NCBI RefSeq assembly: GCF_001522585.2
Contig: NZ_CP013373.1
Coordinates: 2,418,001 to 2,482,000 of the forward strand
From: Burkholderia sp. NRF60-BP8
GTDB lineage: Bacteria > Pseudomonadota > Gammaproteobacteria > Burkholderiales > Burkholderiaceae
Length of the DNA stretch: 64,000 nucleotides
Reading direction: 5' to 3'
The notes under the pieces are model-generated. The model was given only the letters and a program-made list of their open reading frames with translations, had not been told where the DNA came from and did no database searches. A program made the position numbers and the translations under genes. Below are positions 8,789 through 19,349 of the stretch, one piece after another. How positions within the stretch are numbered: position 1 is the first letter of the stretch; the number at the start of each line of letters is the position of its first letter.

Positions 8789-9985
8789 TCACAGCCCCAG
8801 AATCATCTGCGCGATGATGTTCTTCTGGATCTCGTTCGAACCGCCGTAGATCGACGTCTTCCGGTAATTGAAGTAGTACGCGGCGAGCGGCGCCGCATCG
8901 TCGTCGCCCGCGATGCTGTGTTCGCGCTCGCCGTCGAGGAACGGCACGTCGAACGGGGCGGCCAGCGGGCCGATCGCTTCGACCATCAGCTCGGTGAGCG
9001 CCTGCTGCACCTCGGTGCCCTTGATCTTCAGCATCGATGCCTCGGGGCCGGGCCCCTTGCCGCTCGTCTCGCGGCTGACGACGCGCAGCACCGTCACTTC
9101 CAGCGCCATCAACTCGACTTCGAGCGCCGCGACCTTCGCGGCGAATACGGGATCGGCGAGCAACGGCTTGCCGTTCTTGCGCTGGTTCGATGCGACGCGC
9201 TTCAGGAACGCGAGCTCCCGCTTCGACGCGCCGACGCGCGCGATGCCGGTGCGCTCGTGGCCGAGCAGGTATTTCGCGTAGGTCCAGCCGCGGTTCTCGT
9301 CGCCGACGAGGTTCTCGACCGGCACCTTCACGTCCTCGAAGAACACCTCGTTGACCTCGTGATCCTCGTCGAGCATCACGATCGGGCGTACCGTGATGCC
9401 GGGCGTCTTCATGTCGATCAGCAGGAACGAGATGCCCTCCTGCTTCTTCGCGGCCGGATCGGTGCGCACGAGGCAGAACATCATGTCGGCGTACTGGCCG
9501 AGCGTGGTCCAGGTCTTCTGGCCGTTGACGACGTAGTGATCGCCGTGGCGCTCGGCGCGCGTGCGCAGCGATGCGAGATCGGACCCGGAACCCGGCTCCG
9601 AATAACCCTGGCACCACCAGTCCGAGCCGTCGAGAATACGCGGCAGGTAGTGGCGCTTCTGCGCTTCGCTGCCGTATTTCATCAGGACCGGCGCGACCAT
9701 CGACACCCCGAACGGCAACACGGTCGGCGCACCGATCCGCGCGCACTCCTCGTCCCAGATGTGTCGCTGCGTCGCGTTCCAGCCCGGGCCGCCATATTCG
9801 ACCGGCCAGGCGGGCGCGGACCAGCCGCGCTGGCCGAGGATCCGGTGCCAGCTCGCGAAGTCCTCGCGGTCGAGTCGTTTGTGATCGAGTACCTTGGCGC
9901 GCAGTGCGTGAGGCAAGTTGGCCTCGAGCCAGGCGCGGACGTCGGCGCGGAACGCGTCGTCGGCGGGGGAATAGTCCAGATCCAT
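8789..9985 (-). CDS. Acyl-CoA dehydrogenase
   Basis: 398 aa and first gene of the operon. FAD and substrate segments are clear: CQGYSEPGSGSDLASLRT (about 138-156), VNGQKTWTTLGQYADMMF (about 163-181) and the C-terminal YGGSNEIQKNIIAQMILGL. It oxidises an acyl-CoA to enoyl-CoA. Together with the second dehydrogenase and two MaoC hydratases it makes a compact beta-oxidation-like module with no thiolase or ligase nearby, so the substrate is unknown. AGGAG precedes the ATG. A second pair of 49-bp palindromes lies 14 nt upstream. Confidence 0.93.
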   Translation of the reverse strand: MDLDYSPADDAFRADVRAWLEANLPHALRAKVLDHKRLDREDFASWHRILGQRGWSAPAWPVEYGGPGWNATQRHIWDEECARIGAPTVLPFGVSMVAPVLMKYGSEAQKRHYLPRILDGSDWWCQGYSEPGSGSDLASLRTRAERHGDHYVVNGQKTWTTLGQYADMMFCLVRTDPAAKKQEGISFLLIDMKTPGITVRPIVMLDEDHEVNEVFFEDVKVPVENLVGDENRGWTYAKYLLGHERTGIARVGASKRELAFLKRVASNQRKNGKPLLADPVFAAKVAALEVELMALEVTVLRVVSRETSGKGPGPEASMLKIKGTEVQQALTELMVEAIGPLAAPFDVPFLDGEREHSIAGDDDAAPLAAYYFNYRKTSIYGGSNEIQKNIIAQMILGL

Positions 9986-9999
9986 GCGCAGTGTCTCCT

Positions 10000-10097
10000 G
10001 TCGACCGGAGTTAGTGCTTTAGCACTTACTCCGGTCCCATGCTTCGCGGTCGATCAGCATCAGCGCTTCCGCGCTTGCTCTGATCCCATGCAAGGCT
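10000..10097 (-). repeat. Paired 49-bp palindromic repeats (locus 2)
   Basis: Two tandem 49-bp units, 10000-10048 and 10049-10097, homologous to 1319-1424. In the first, GACCGGAGT pairs with ACTCCGGTC and AGTGCT with AGCACT. Relative to locus 1, both arms have changed together and pairing is kept. In the second the outer stem is GATCAG/CTGATC and the inner one AGCGC/GCGCT. The conserved tail is CCCATGC. The block ends 14 nt before the acyl-CoA dehydrogenase ATG. Confidence 0.85.
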
Positions 10098-10137
10098 CGC
10101 CGCGACCGTCCGGCCCGGCAAGGACACACTGCGTACG

Positions 10138-10560
10138 TTATTGCAGCGGTTCTTTCAGCGCGGCTGGAATCGGCAGCGGCATCACGTCGATGCCTTCTTC
10201 GACCAAGGACTGCGCATCCTCCGGCGTCGTGACGCCGCGAATGCTGCGTGCCGGCGCCTCGTTGTAATGGATGCGCCGCGCTTCCTCGGCGAAGCGCTCG
10301 CCCACGTTCTCGGTCTTCTCCAGCACCTCGCGCAGCGCACGCATCACCTGCGCCTGCAGCGCACGCGGATCGGCCGGCTGCGCCTGCGTCGCGCCCGACA
10401 GGTTCAGGCGCGGCGCCGACGGCATCCGGTTGATCTCCGTCGTTCCGCACACCGGGCATTCGACCAGCTTGCGGGACAACTGCGCTTCGAATTCATCGGC
10501 GGAAGCGAACCAGCCTTCGAACCGATGACCGTGCGGACACTGTAAATCGAGGACCTTCAT
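10138..10560 (-). CDS. DUF1178 family protein
   Basis: 140 aa conserved proteobacterial protein. The N-terminus has a small zinc-ribbon-like set, CPHGHRFEGWF (Cys9, His11) and CPVCGTTEINR (about 36-46), and the C-terminus carries VTTPEDAQSLVEEGIDVMPLP. No enzymatic residues are recognisable and the function is unknown. It is transcribed leftward, about 130 bp downstream of the Nudix gene and 150 bp upstream of the acyl-CoA dehydrogenase operon, with the palindrome pair in the latter gap. Confidence 0.88.
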   Translation of the reverse strand: MKVLDLQCPHGHRFEGWFASADEFEAQLSRKLVECPVCGTTEINRMPSAPRLNLSGATQAQPADPRALQAQVMRALREVLEKTENVGERFAEEARRIHYNEAPARSIRGVTTPEDAQSLVEEGIDVMPLPIPAALKEPLQ

Positions 10561-10696
10561 GCTGAATCAGGGCGTGTGACGAGTGTAGCGCAAAAAGCGG
10601 TTTTGTGAACGGTCGTGCTAAATCCGGATCGCGCGGCACGAACGCGCCGCGTCACGGAATTGTAACGCGCCGCTCCGGCCGCCGCCGACGCCGTGC

Positions 10697-11287
10697 TCAG
10701 GGCGCGACGACCGGCCCGAGCGGCCACGTGCCGGACAGCACCTTGTCGAGCCACATCGCGCCGATGATCGTCTTCACGTCGGTGATCTGGCCCGTGCGCA
10801 CCCATTCCTGCAGGTCGGCCGGCGTCGCTGTGAAGGTTTCGAGGAATTCGCCGTCGTCGAGCTTGCGTTCGCCGGCCGTCAGCCCGCGCGCGAGATACAG
10901 GTCGATGAACTCGGTCGAATAGGAAATGATCGGATGAATGCGGGCCAGGAACACGTATTCGCGCGCCGTGTAGCCCGTTTCCTCGCGCAGCTCGCGCACC
11001 GCGCACGCGAGCGCGCCTTCGTTCGGGTCGAGCTTGCCGGCCGGGAATTCGGCCATCACCTTGCCGATCGGATAGCGGAACTGGCTTTCCATCAGCACGC
11101 GGCCGTCGTCGAACAGCGGGATCACCATCACCGCACCCGGGTGCTGCACGTATTCGCGCGTGGCCTTCTTGCCGTCCGGCAGACGGACGGTGTCGCGCTT
11201 GAGCTTGAGGAACGCGCCGTCGAAGATCGCCTCGCTCTCGAGGCAGGTTTCGGTCAGTGCGGCGTCGTGATTGGGTAGTTCGGCCAT
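10697..11287 (-). CDS. Nudix hydrolase, ADP-ribose pyrophosphatase type
   Basis: 196 aa from ATG 11287, with AGGAG 7 nt upstream; a start 7 codons earlier lacks this. The Nudix box is complete, from GKLDPNE through AVRELREETGYTAREY. The family fold fits hydrolysis of ADP-ribose or related nucleoside diphosphate derivatives (NudF-like). It lies just downstream of the nuo operon and the DUF2818 gene on the same strand, spaced 39 bp, so it may be read by transcripts leaving complex I genes. Confidence 0.9.
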   Translation of the reverse strand: MAELPNHDAALTETCLESEAIFDGAFLKLKRDTVRLPDGKKATREYVQHPGAVMVIPLFDDGRVLMESQFRYPIGKVMAEFPAGKLDPNEGALACAVRELREETGYTAREYVFLARIHPIISYSTEFIDLYLARGLTAGERKLDDGEFLETFTATPADLQEWVRTGQITDVKTIIGAMWLDKVLSGTWPLGPVVAP

Positions 11288-11326
11288 CGGCGGCTCCTGA
11301 ATGAGCACGACGGACGGCCGAAGCCG

Positions 11327-11623
11327 TCAGCGTCGTTTGACGAGATACTGGAACGTGAAGCCGGGAAACGCGAACACGACGAAGAGACTGAACGTGATCG
11401 CGTAAAACTGCCAGCCCTGTTCGAAGCGGTTGCCGGCGCGCGACTCGAGCCAGAAGCCGAGCGCGCCGACGACGAAGTACAGCACGATCAGCTCGCCGAT
11501 CCGCACCCACGCATTCTTCTTCGTCGCGCCGAACGGCACGACGGCGAAGAGGCGTTGGTTCAGGAACGGCAGGTTGGCGCAGACGAGCGCCAACAGCACG
11601 ATGAACCAGCCGGCTGCCGACAT
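11327..11623 (-). CDS. DUF2818 membrane protein at the 3' end of the nuo operon
   Basis: 98 aa with about three hydrophobic helices (WFIVLLALVCANLPFL, IGELIVLYFVVGALGFWL, FYAITFSLFVVFAFPGF) and a basic C-terminus (LVKRR). Its ATG overlaps the nuoN stop as TAATG, so it is translationally coupled to complex I. This gene recurs after nuoN in betaproteobacteria. A role in complex I assembly or as an accessory membrane subunit is inferred only from position; the family has no known function. Confidence 0.85.
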   Translation of the reverse strand: MSAAGWFIVLLALVCANLPFLNQRLFAVVPFGATKKNAWVRIGELIVLYFVVGALGFWLESRAGNRFEQGWQFYAITFSLFVVFAFPGFTFQYLVKRR

Positions 11624-13092
11624 TACAGCGGCAGCGTGTGACGGATTGCCTGCAGGCAGGCGGTCAGCAGCGGGCTCGGGATCAGGCCGAGCACGACGAC
11701 CGCCACGCCGTTCAGCACGAGGATCGTGCGCTTGCAGAAATCGCCCGTGATCGGCGTCGAATCCTGCGGAGCATCGAAGTAAATCACCTTGACGATGCGC
11801 AGGTAGTAGAACGCGCCGAACAGCGACGTGATCACGGCCAGCACGGCCAGCCACGTGAGGCCCGCGTTGACGGTCGCCTCGAGCACGGCGAGCTTCGCGT
11901 AGAAGCCGACGGTCGGCGGGATGCCGGCCAGCGAGAACATCATGACCATCATCACGAACGCGAACACCGGGCTGCGCTTGTTGAGGCCCTTGAAGTCGTC
12001 GATCGTCTCCGCTTCGAAATCGCGGCGCGCCAGCAGCATCACCACGCCGAACGAGCCGAGCGTCGTGATCAGGTAGACGATCGCGTAGAACATCGCCGAG
12101 CTGTACGCGTTCGCCGGCGCCGCCGCGTCGCCCTTCACGATGCCCGCGAGCAGGCCGAGCAGCACGAACCCCATGTTCGAGATCGCCGAGTACGCGAGCA
12201 TCCGCTTGATGTTGCGCTGGACGATACCGGTGATGTTGCCGACGATCAGCGACAGCGCGGCGAGGATCACGAGCGCGGTCTGCCAGTTCTGCGCGAGCGG
12301 CAGCAGGCCCATCACCAGGAAGCGCAGGCCCCACGCGAACGCGGCAACCTTCGGGCCGCCGCCGACGAACAGCGTCATCGCGGTCGGTGCGCCCTGGTAG
12401 ACGTCCGGCACCCACATGTGGAACGGCACGGCGCCGAGCTTGAACGCGATACCGGCGACGATGAAGATCACGCCGAACATCAGCACGGCCGCGTCGGTAT
12501 TGCCGCCGACCGCCTTGTACACTTCGCCGAGCTCGAGCGAGCCGGTCGCGCCGTAGAGCATCGAGATGCCGTACAGCACGAAGCCCGACGCGAGCGCGCC
12601 CAGCACGTAGTACTTCATCGCGGCTTCGCTCGACTGCGCTGCGTCGCGACGCAGCGCGATGACCGCGTACAGCGACAGCGACATCAGTTCGAGGCCGAGG
12701 TACAGCGTCAGGAAGTTGTTGCCCGACACCATGACCAGCTGACCGAGCAGCGAGAACATGGCGAGCAGGAACACGTCGCCGCGGAACATGTCGCGGTCTT
12801 CGAGGTACTTGCGCGAATAGACGAGCGAGACCGCGAACCCGAGCGACACGACCGCCTTCATCATGCTCGCGAACGAGTCGACGACGATCATCTTCGAGAA
12901 GAAGTAGTACTGCTGCGGGTCGAGCGCCTGGACCGCGAACCACACGCCGGCGACGACCGACGAGACGACCGCGATCAGATAGGTCAGGCGGCGGCCGGAA
13001 GCACCGGTAAAGGTGTCGTTCAGCCATGCGACGACGATGGCGGCCAGCACCAGCGCGTCAGGCAACAGGACATTCATAGAGGCGTTTTGCAT
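11623..13092 (-). CDS. nuoN: NADH-quinone oxidoreductase subunit N
   Basis: 489 aa antiporter-like membrane subunit with about 14 helices, homologous to NuoL and NuoM, in the proximal part of the proton-pumping arm. The conserved charged segment SLSLYAVIALRRDAAQSSEAAMKYY and the lysine-containing helices are present. GGAGGA lies 11 nt before ATG 13092, favouring this start over the ATG five codons later. It is the last of the 14 nuo genes, and its stop overlaps the DUF2818 start. Confidence 0.97.
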   Translation of the reverse strand: MQNASMNVLLPDALVLAAIVVAWLNDTFTGASGRRLTYLIAVVSSVVAGVWFAVQALDPQQYYFFSKMIVVDSFASMMKAVVSLGFAVSLVYSRKYLEDRDMFRGDVFLLAMFSLLGQLVMVSGNNFLTLYLGLELMSLSLYAVIALRRDAAQSSEAAMKYYVLGALASGFVLYGISMLYGATGSLELGEVYKAVGGNTDAAVLMFGVIFIVAGIAFKLGAVPFHMWVPDVYQGAPTAMTLFVGGGPKVAAFAWGLRFLVMGLLPLAQNWQTALVILAALSLIVGNITGIVQRNIKRMLAYSAISNMGFVLLGLLAGIVKGDAAAPANAYSSAMFYAIVYLITTLGSFGVVMLLARRDFEAETIDDFKGLNKRSPVFAFVMMVMMFSLAGIPPTVGFYAKLAVLEATVNAGLTWLAVLAVITSLFGAFYYLRIVKVIYFDAPQDSTPITGDFCKRTILVLNGVAVVVLGLIPSPLLTACLQAIRHTLPL

Positions 13093-13116
13093 GATCTTGA
13101 GTTCCTCCGCTCGCGA

Positions 13117-14607
13117 TTACTGGGCCAGCGGCAGCTTCGACTGCGCGACGTGGGAGAGGAGGTTTTCCACGGAAACGTGCATCACGTCGGTGAAGGGCTT
13201 CGGATACAGGCCCATCAGCAGCGTGAACGCGGCGAGCACGGCCAGCATCAGGAATTCGCGACGGCCGATGTCCTTCAGCTTCGCAACATGATCGTTCGCC
13301 ACCGCGCCGAAATACACGCGCTTGTACATCCACAGCGTGTAGGCCGCGCCGAGGATCAGCGTGAATGCCGCGCCGAATGCGATCCAGAAGTTGTACTGGA
13401 CGGCCGCGAGAATCACCATGAATTCGCCGACGAAACCGGACGTACCCGGCAGCCCGCAGTTGGCCATCGAGAACAGCATCGCGAACGCCGCGAACTTCGG
13501 CATCACGTTGACGACGCCGCCGTAGTCGGCGATCTGGCGCGAGTGCACGCGGTCGTACAGCACGCCGATGCAGAGGAACATCGCGCCCGACACGAAGCCG
13601 TGCGAGATCATCTGGATGATCGCGCCTTCGACGCCGAGCTGGTTGAAGATGAAGAAGCCCAGCGTGACGAAGCCCATGTGCGCGATCGACGAATACGCGA
13701 CCAGCTTCTTCATGTCGGCCTGCACCATCGCGACGAGGCCGATGTAGATCACCGCGATCAGCGACAGCGTGATCACGACGGGCGCCAGGAAATGGCTCGC
13801 GTCAGGCGTGATCGGCAGCGAGAAACGCAGGAAACCGTATGCGCCGAGCTTCAGCATGATCGCCGCCAGCACGACCGAGCCGCCCGTCGGCGCTTCCACG
13901 TGCGCGTCCGGCAACCACGTGTGCACCGGCCACATCGGCACCTTCACCGCGAACGCGAGGAAGAACGCAATGAACAGCAGGATCTGCGGCGTCATCGCGA
14001 TCTTCGCGTTCTGCCACGTCGCGAGGTCGAACGAGTGCGTTTCCGTGTACAGGTAGATCAGCGCGACCAGCATCAGCAGCGAACCGGCCAGCGTGTACAG
14101 GAAGAACTTGAACGCCGCATACACGCGGTTCGGGCCGCCCCACACGCCGATGATGATGTACATCGGGATCAGGGTCGCCTCGAAGAACACATAGAACAGC
14201 AGGCCGTCGGCCGCCGAGAACACGCCGATCATGATCCCGGACAGGATCAGGAACGCCGCGAGGTACTGCGCGACGTTCTCGGTGATCACTTCCCATGCGG
14301 CGATCACGACGATCACCGTGATCAGCGCGGTCAGCACGACGAACCACATCGAGATGCCGTCGACGCCGAGGTGATACGCGATATCGAAGCGTTCGATCCA
14401 GGTCGACTTCTCGACGAACTGCAGCGCAGCCGTGCTCGAGTCGAAGCCGGTGATCAGCGGGATCGTGACCGCGAGGCCGAGCAGCGCACCGATCAGCGCG
14501 ACCCAGCGGGCCGTCCCCGGATTTTTGTCGTTACCGACCGCAAGCACGAGGAGGCCGAAGACGATCGGCAGCCAGATCGCGGTACTGAGAATCGGAAAAG
14601 CGTGCAT
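13117..14607 (-). CDS. nuoM: NADH-quinone oxidoreductase subunit M
   Basis: 496 aa antiporter-like subunit of the membrane arm. The family segments LFYVFFEATLIPMYIIIG, with the essential Glu in TM5, and HTWLPDAHVEAPTGGSVVLA are intact. The latter carries the Asp/Glu/Lys pattern of the proton channel. It sits between nuoL (18 bp) and nuoN (24 bp) in the operon. A G-rich ribosome site precedes the ATG. Confidence 0.97.
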   Translation of the reverse strand: MHAFPILSTAIWLPIVFGLLVLAVGNDKNPGTARWVALIGALLGLAVTIPLITGFDSSTAALQFVEKSTWIERFDIAYHLGVDGISMWFVVLTALITVIVVIAAWEVITENVAQYLAAFLILSGIMIGVFSAADGLLFYVFFEATLIPMYIIIGVWGGPNRVYAAFKFFLYTLAGSLLMLVALIYLYTETHSFDLATWQNAKIAMTPQILLFIAFFLAFAVKVPMWPVHTWLPDAHVEAPTGGSVVLAAIMLKLGAYGFLRFSLPITPDASHFLAPVVITLSLIAVIYIGLVAMVQADMKKLVAYSSIAHMGFVTLGFFIFNQLGVEGAIIQMISHGFVSGAMFLCIGVLYDRVHSRQIADYGGVVNVMPKFAAFAMLFSMANCGLPGTSGFVGEFMVILAAVQYNFWIAFGAAFTLILGAAYTLWMYKRVYFGAVANDHVAKLKDIGRREFLMLAVLAAFTLLMGLYPKPFTDVMHVSVENLLSHVAQSKLPLAQ

Positions 14608-14625
14608 TAGTGTTGTCCCCCCGCC

Positions 14626-16680
<2,055 letters not shown>

Positions 16681-16697
16681 AACAGCGTTGCCTGAAA

Positions 16698-17003
16698 TTA
16701 ACCTTTGAGCTGATCGAGATCCTCGACATTGATCGTGTCGAGCTTACGGAACAGGGTCACCAGAATCGCGAGACCGATCGCGGCTTCCGCTGCGGCGACG
16801 GTCAGCACGAAGAACACGAAGATCTGGCCGTGCACGTCGCCGAGGTAATGCGAGAACGCGACGAAATTGGTGTTCACCGCCAGCAGCATCAGTTCGATCG
16901 ACATCAGGATGATGATGACGTTGCGGCGGTTCAGGAAGATCCCGACGATCGCGATCGCGAACAGGATCGCGCCGAGCACGAGGTAGTGAGCAAGGGTCAG
17001 CAT
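16698..17003 (-). CDS. nuoK: NADH-quinone oxidoreductase subunit K
   Basis: 101 aa with three transmembrane helices, the typical size. The membrane-embedded glutamates in [18 protein letters not shown] and [16 protein letters not shown], needed for proton translocation, are present. The gene is spaced 18 bp from both nuoJ and nuoL. Confidence 0.97.
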   Translation of the reverse strand: MLTLAHYLVLGAILFAIAIVGIFLNRRNVIIILMSIELMLLAVNTNFVAFSHYLGDVHGQIFVFFVLTVAAAEAAIGLAILVTLFRKLDTINVEDLDQLKG

Positions 17004-17021
17004 GGTTTTCTTTTCCTCCGC

Positions 17022-17672
17022 TTAGCCGTTGGTGCCCGAACCGGCTTCGCTTTGCGCCGTTTCCGGCTGCGGCTTGTCCGCTTCCATCTTCACGAGGCGC
17101 ACGCGGTCGTTGCGGCGCACCTTGACCTGATCCGACACGCGCTGGCGCTTGCTGTCCTTGCCCTTGCGCTCGGTCAGGCCGATCGCGGCGATGATCGCGA
17201 CCAGCAGCACGAGGCCGGCGATTTCGAACGCGAAGATGTAGTCGGTGTAGATCACCTTGCCGATCAGGCGCGTATTCGACCAGTTGGCCATCTCGCCCGT
17301 CGCCATCGCATGCACGGTGTGCGTGTCGCCGTAACCGCGCCACAGGATCAGCGCGGTTTCGATCACGATGATCGCGCCGACCACGGTGGCCATCGGCACG
17401 AAGCGCTTGAAGTCGCGGCGCAGGTAGTCGATGTTGATGTCCAGCATCATCACGACGAACAGGAACAGCACCATCACCGCGCCCACGTAGACCAGAACCA
17501 GCAGGATCGCGAGGAACTCCGCCTCCAGCAGCATCCAGATCGCGGCGGCGTTGAAGAACGCCAGCACAAGGAAAAGCGCAGACGCCACCGGGTTGCGCGA
17601 AGTGATCACCTTCAGCCCTGATACCACCAGGAGCAGCGCGAAGATGTAGAACAGTACGGTCGTGAATTCCAT
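17022..17672 (-). CDS. nuoJ: NADH-quinone oxidoreductase subunit J
   Basis: 216 aa with five hydrophobic helices, including VLVYVGAVMVLFLFVVMML, whose pi-bulge helix couples quinone reduction to pumping. A charged, Lys/Glu-rich C-terminal tail of about 45 residues (ERKGKDSKRQRVSDQVKVRR) extends beyond the membrane part. The gap to nuoI upstream is 105 bp, longer than the other spacings in the operon. Confidence 0.96.
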   Translation of the reverse strand: MEFTTVLFYIFALLLVVSGLKVITSRNPVASALFLVLAFFNAAAIWMLLEAEFLAILLVLVYVGAVMVLFLFVVMMLDINIDYLRRDFKRFVPMATVVGAIIVIETALILWRGYGDTHTVHAMATGEMANWSNTRLIGKVIYTDYIFAFEIAGLVLLVAIIAAIGLTERKGKDSKRQRVSDQVKVRRNDRVRLVKMEADKPQPETAQSEAGSGTNG

Positions 17673-17777
17673 GATTACCGGTTCATCGTTAGGCCATAGT
17701 CAGGCGCGGCTTGCGGGACGCCCGCACCCGTCGCGGCGGCTCGGCCCGTCGATGCCGGGCCGGCACTGCAAACACAA

Positions 17778-18266
17778 TCAACGATACGGCGCGTCGGCAG
17801 CCTTCGCCGCGGCGATGTCCTTCTCGTAGCGATCGCCCACCGCGAGCAGCATTTCCTTCGTGAAATACAGGTCGCCGCGCTTTTCGCCGTGGTACTCGAG
17901 AATCTGCGTCTCGACGATCGAATCGACCGGGCAGCTCTCTTCGCAGAAACCGCAGAAGATGCACTTCGTCAGGTCGATGTCGTAGCGCGTCGTGCGGCGC
18001 GTGTTGTCCGCGCGCGTTTCCGACTCGATCGTGATCGCGAGCGCGGGGCACACGGCCTCGCACAGCTTGCACGCGATGCAGCGCTCTTCGCCGTTCTCGT
18101 AGCGGCGCAGTGCATGCAGCCCGCGAAAACGCGGCGAAATCGGGGTCTTCTCTTCCGGGAACTGCACGGTGAACTTGCGCTTGAACGTGTAACGACCGGT
18201 CAGCGCGAGCCCCTTCAGCAGCTCGGTCAGGAAGAAAGTCTTAAAGAAGTGTTGGATAGCCGTCAT
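17778..18266 (-). CDS. nuoI: NADH-quinone oxidoreductase subunit I (2x[4Fe-4S])
   Basis: 162 aa ferredoxin-like subunit. Two complete C-x2-C-x2-C-x3-CP motifs (Cys63/66/69/73 and Cys102/105/108/112) bind clusters N6a and N6b. These pass electrons from NuoG towards N2 in NuoB. It is a peripheral-arm protein lying against the membrane. The gene follows nuoH by 15 bp. Confidence 0.98.
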   Translation of the reverse strand: MTAIQHFFKTFFLTELLKGLALTGRYTFKRKFTVQFPEEKTPISPRFRGLHALRRYENGEERCIACKLCEAVCPALAITIESETRADNTRRTTRYDIDLTKCIFCGFCEESCPVDSIVETQILEYHGEKRGDLYFTKEMLLAVGDRYEKDIAAAKAADAPYR

Positions 18267-18281
18267 GATTTCGTCCGATCT

Positions 18282-19349
18282 TTACTTCACCCAGATGTTC
18301 AGCGGCGACATCATCCAGAAGCCGACCACGACCACCCAGATCACCGTGACGGGCAGGAACACCTTCCAGCCCAGACGCATGATCTGGTCGTAACGGAAGC
18401 GCGGGAACGTCGCGCGCACCCAGATGAACACCGACAGCAGCGCGAAGACCTTCAGCACCAGCCAGAAGATGCCCGGGATGAACGACAGGAATTCGAACGG
18501 CGCGTCCCAGCCGCCGAGGAACAGCGTCGCCGCCAGCGCCGAGATCACGATCATGTTGATGTACTCGGCGAGGAAGAACAGCGCGAACGCCATGCCCGAG
18601 TAATCGATCATGTGACCCGCGACGATTTCCGACTCCCCTTCCACCACGTCGAACGGGTGACGGTTCGTTTCGGCGATGCCCGAGATGAAGTAGACGACGA
18701 ACGCCGGCAGGAGCGGCAGCCAGTTCCACGACAGGAAGTTCACGCCGTGGCCGGCGAAGAAGCCATGCTGTTGCGAACCGACGATTTCCGACAGGTTCAG
18801 GCTGCCGGCGGTCATCAGCACGAGCACCAGCGCGAAGCCCATCGAGATTTCGTACGACACCATCTGCGCCGCGGCGCGCATCGCGCCGAGGAACGCGTAC
18901 TTCGAGTTCGACGCCCAGCCGGCGAGAATCACCGCGTACACGCCGATCGACGAGATCGCCATCGCGTACAGCAGGCCCGCGTTCACGTTCGCGAGCACGG
19001 CTTCGGCCTGGAACGGAATCACGGCCCACACGGCGAATGCCGGCACGACGGTCATCACCGGCGCGATCAGGTACAGCCAGCGGCTGGCGGCACTCGGCTG
19101 AATGACTTCCTTCAGCAGCAGCTTCAGCACGTCGGCGATCGGCTGCAGCAGGCCGCCGGGGCCGACGCGGTTCGGGCCGAGACGCACGTGCATCCAGCCG
19201 ATCAGCTTGCGCTCCCACAGAATCAGGTACGCGACGCACAGCAGGATGACGACGGAGACGACGAGGATGCGCACGACTGCCCACACCGTCGGCCACGCGA
19301 AGCCGAGAAGCTCGGCCCCGCCCGCGTTGATCGTATCGAACAAGCTCAT
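18282..19349 (-). CDS. nuoH: NADH-quinone oxidoreductase subunit H
   Basis: 355 aa with about eight helices. It forms the quinone-binding chamber with NuoB and NuoD. Signature stretches include [23 protein letters not shown] and [20 protein letters not shown], whose acidic residues belong to the E-channel. Its ATG directly follows the nuoG stop (TAAATG). Confidence 0.98.
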   Translation of the reverse strand: MSLFDTINAGGAELLGFAWPTVWAVVRILVVSVVILLCVAYLILWERKLIGWMHVRLGPNRVGPGGLLQPIADVLKLLLKEVIQPSAASRWLYLIAPVMTVVPAFAVWAVIPFQAEAVLANVNAGLLYAMAISSIGVYAVILAGWASNSKYAFLGAMRAAAQMVSYEISMGFALVLVLMTAGSLNLSEIVGSQQHGFFAGHGVNFLSWNWLPLLPAFVVYFISGIAETNRHPFDVVEGESEIVAGHMIDYSGMAFALFFLAEYINMIVISALAATLFLGGWDAPFEFLSFIPGIFWLVLKVFALLSVFIWVRATFPRFRYDQIMRLGWKVFLPVTVIWVVVVGFWMMSPLNIWVK

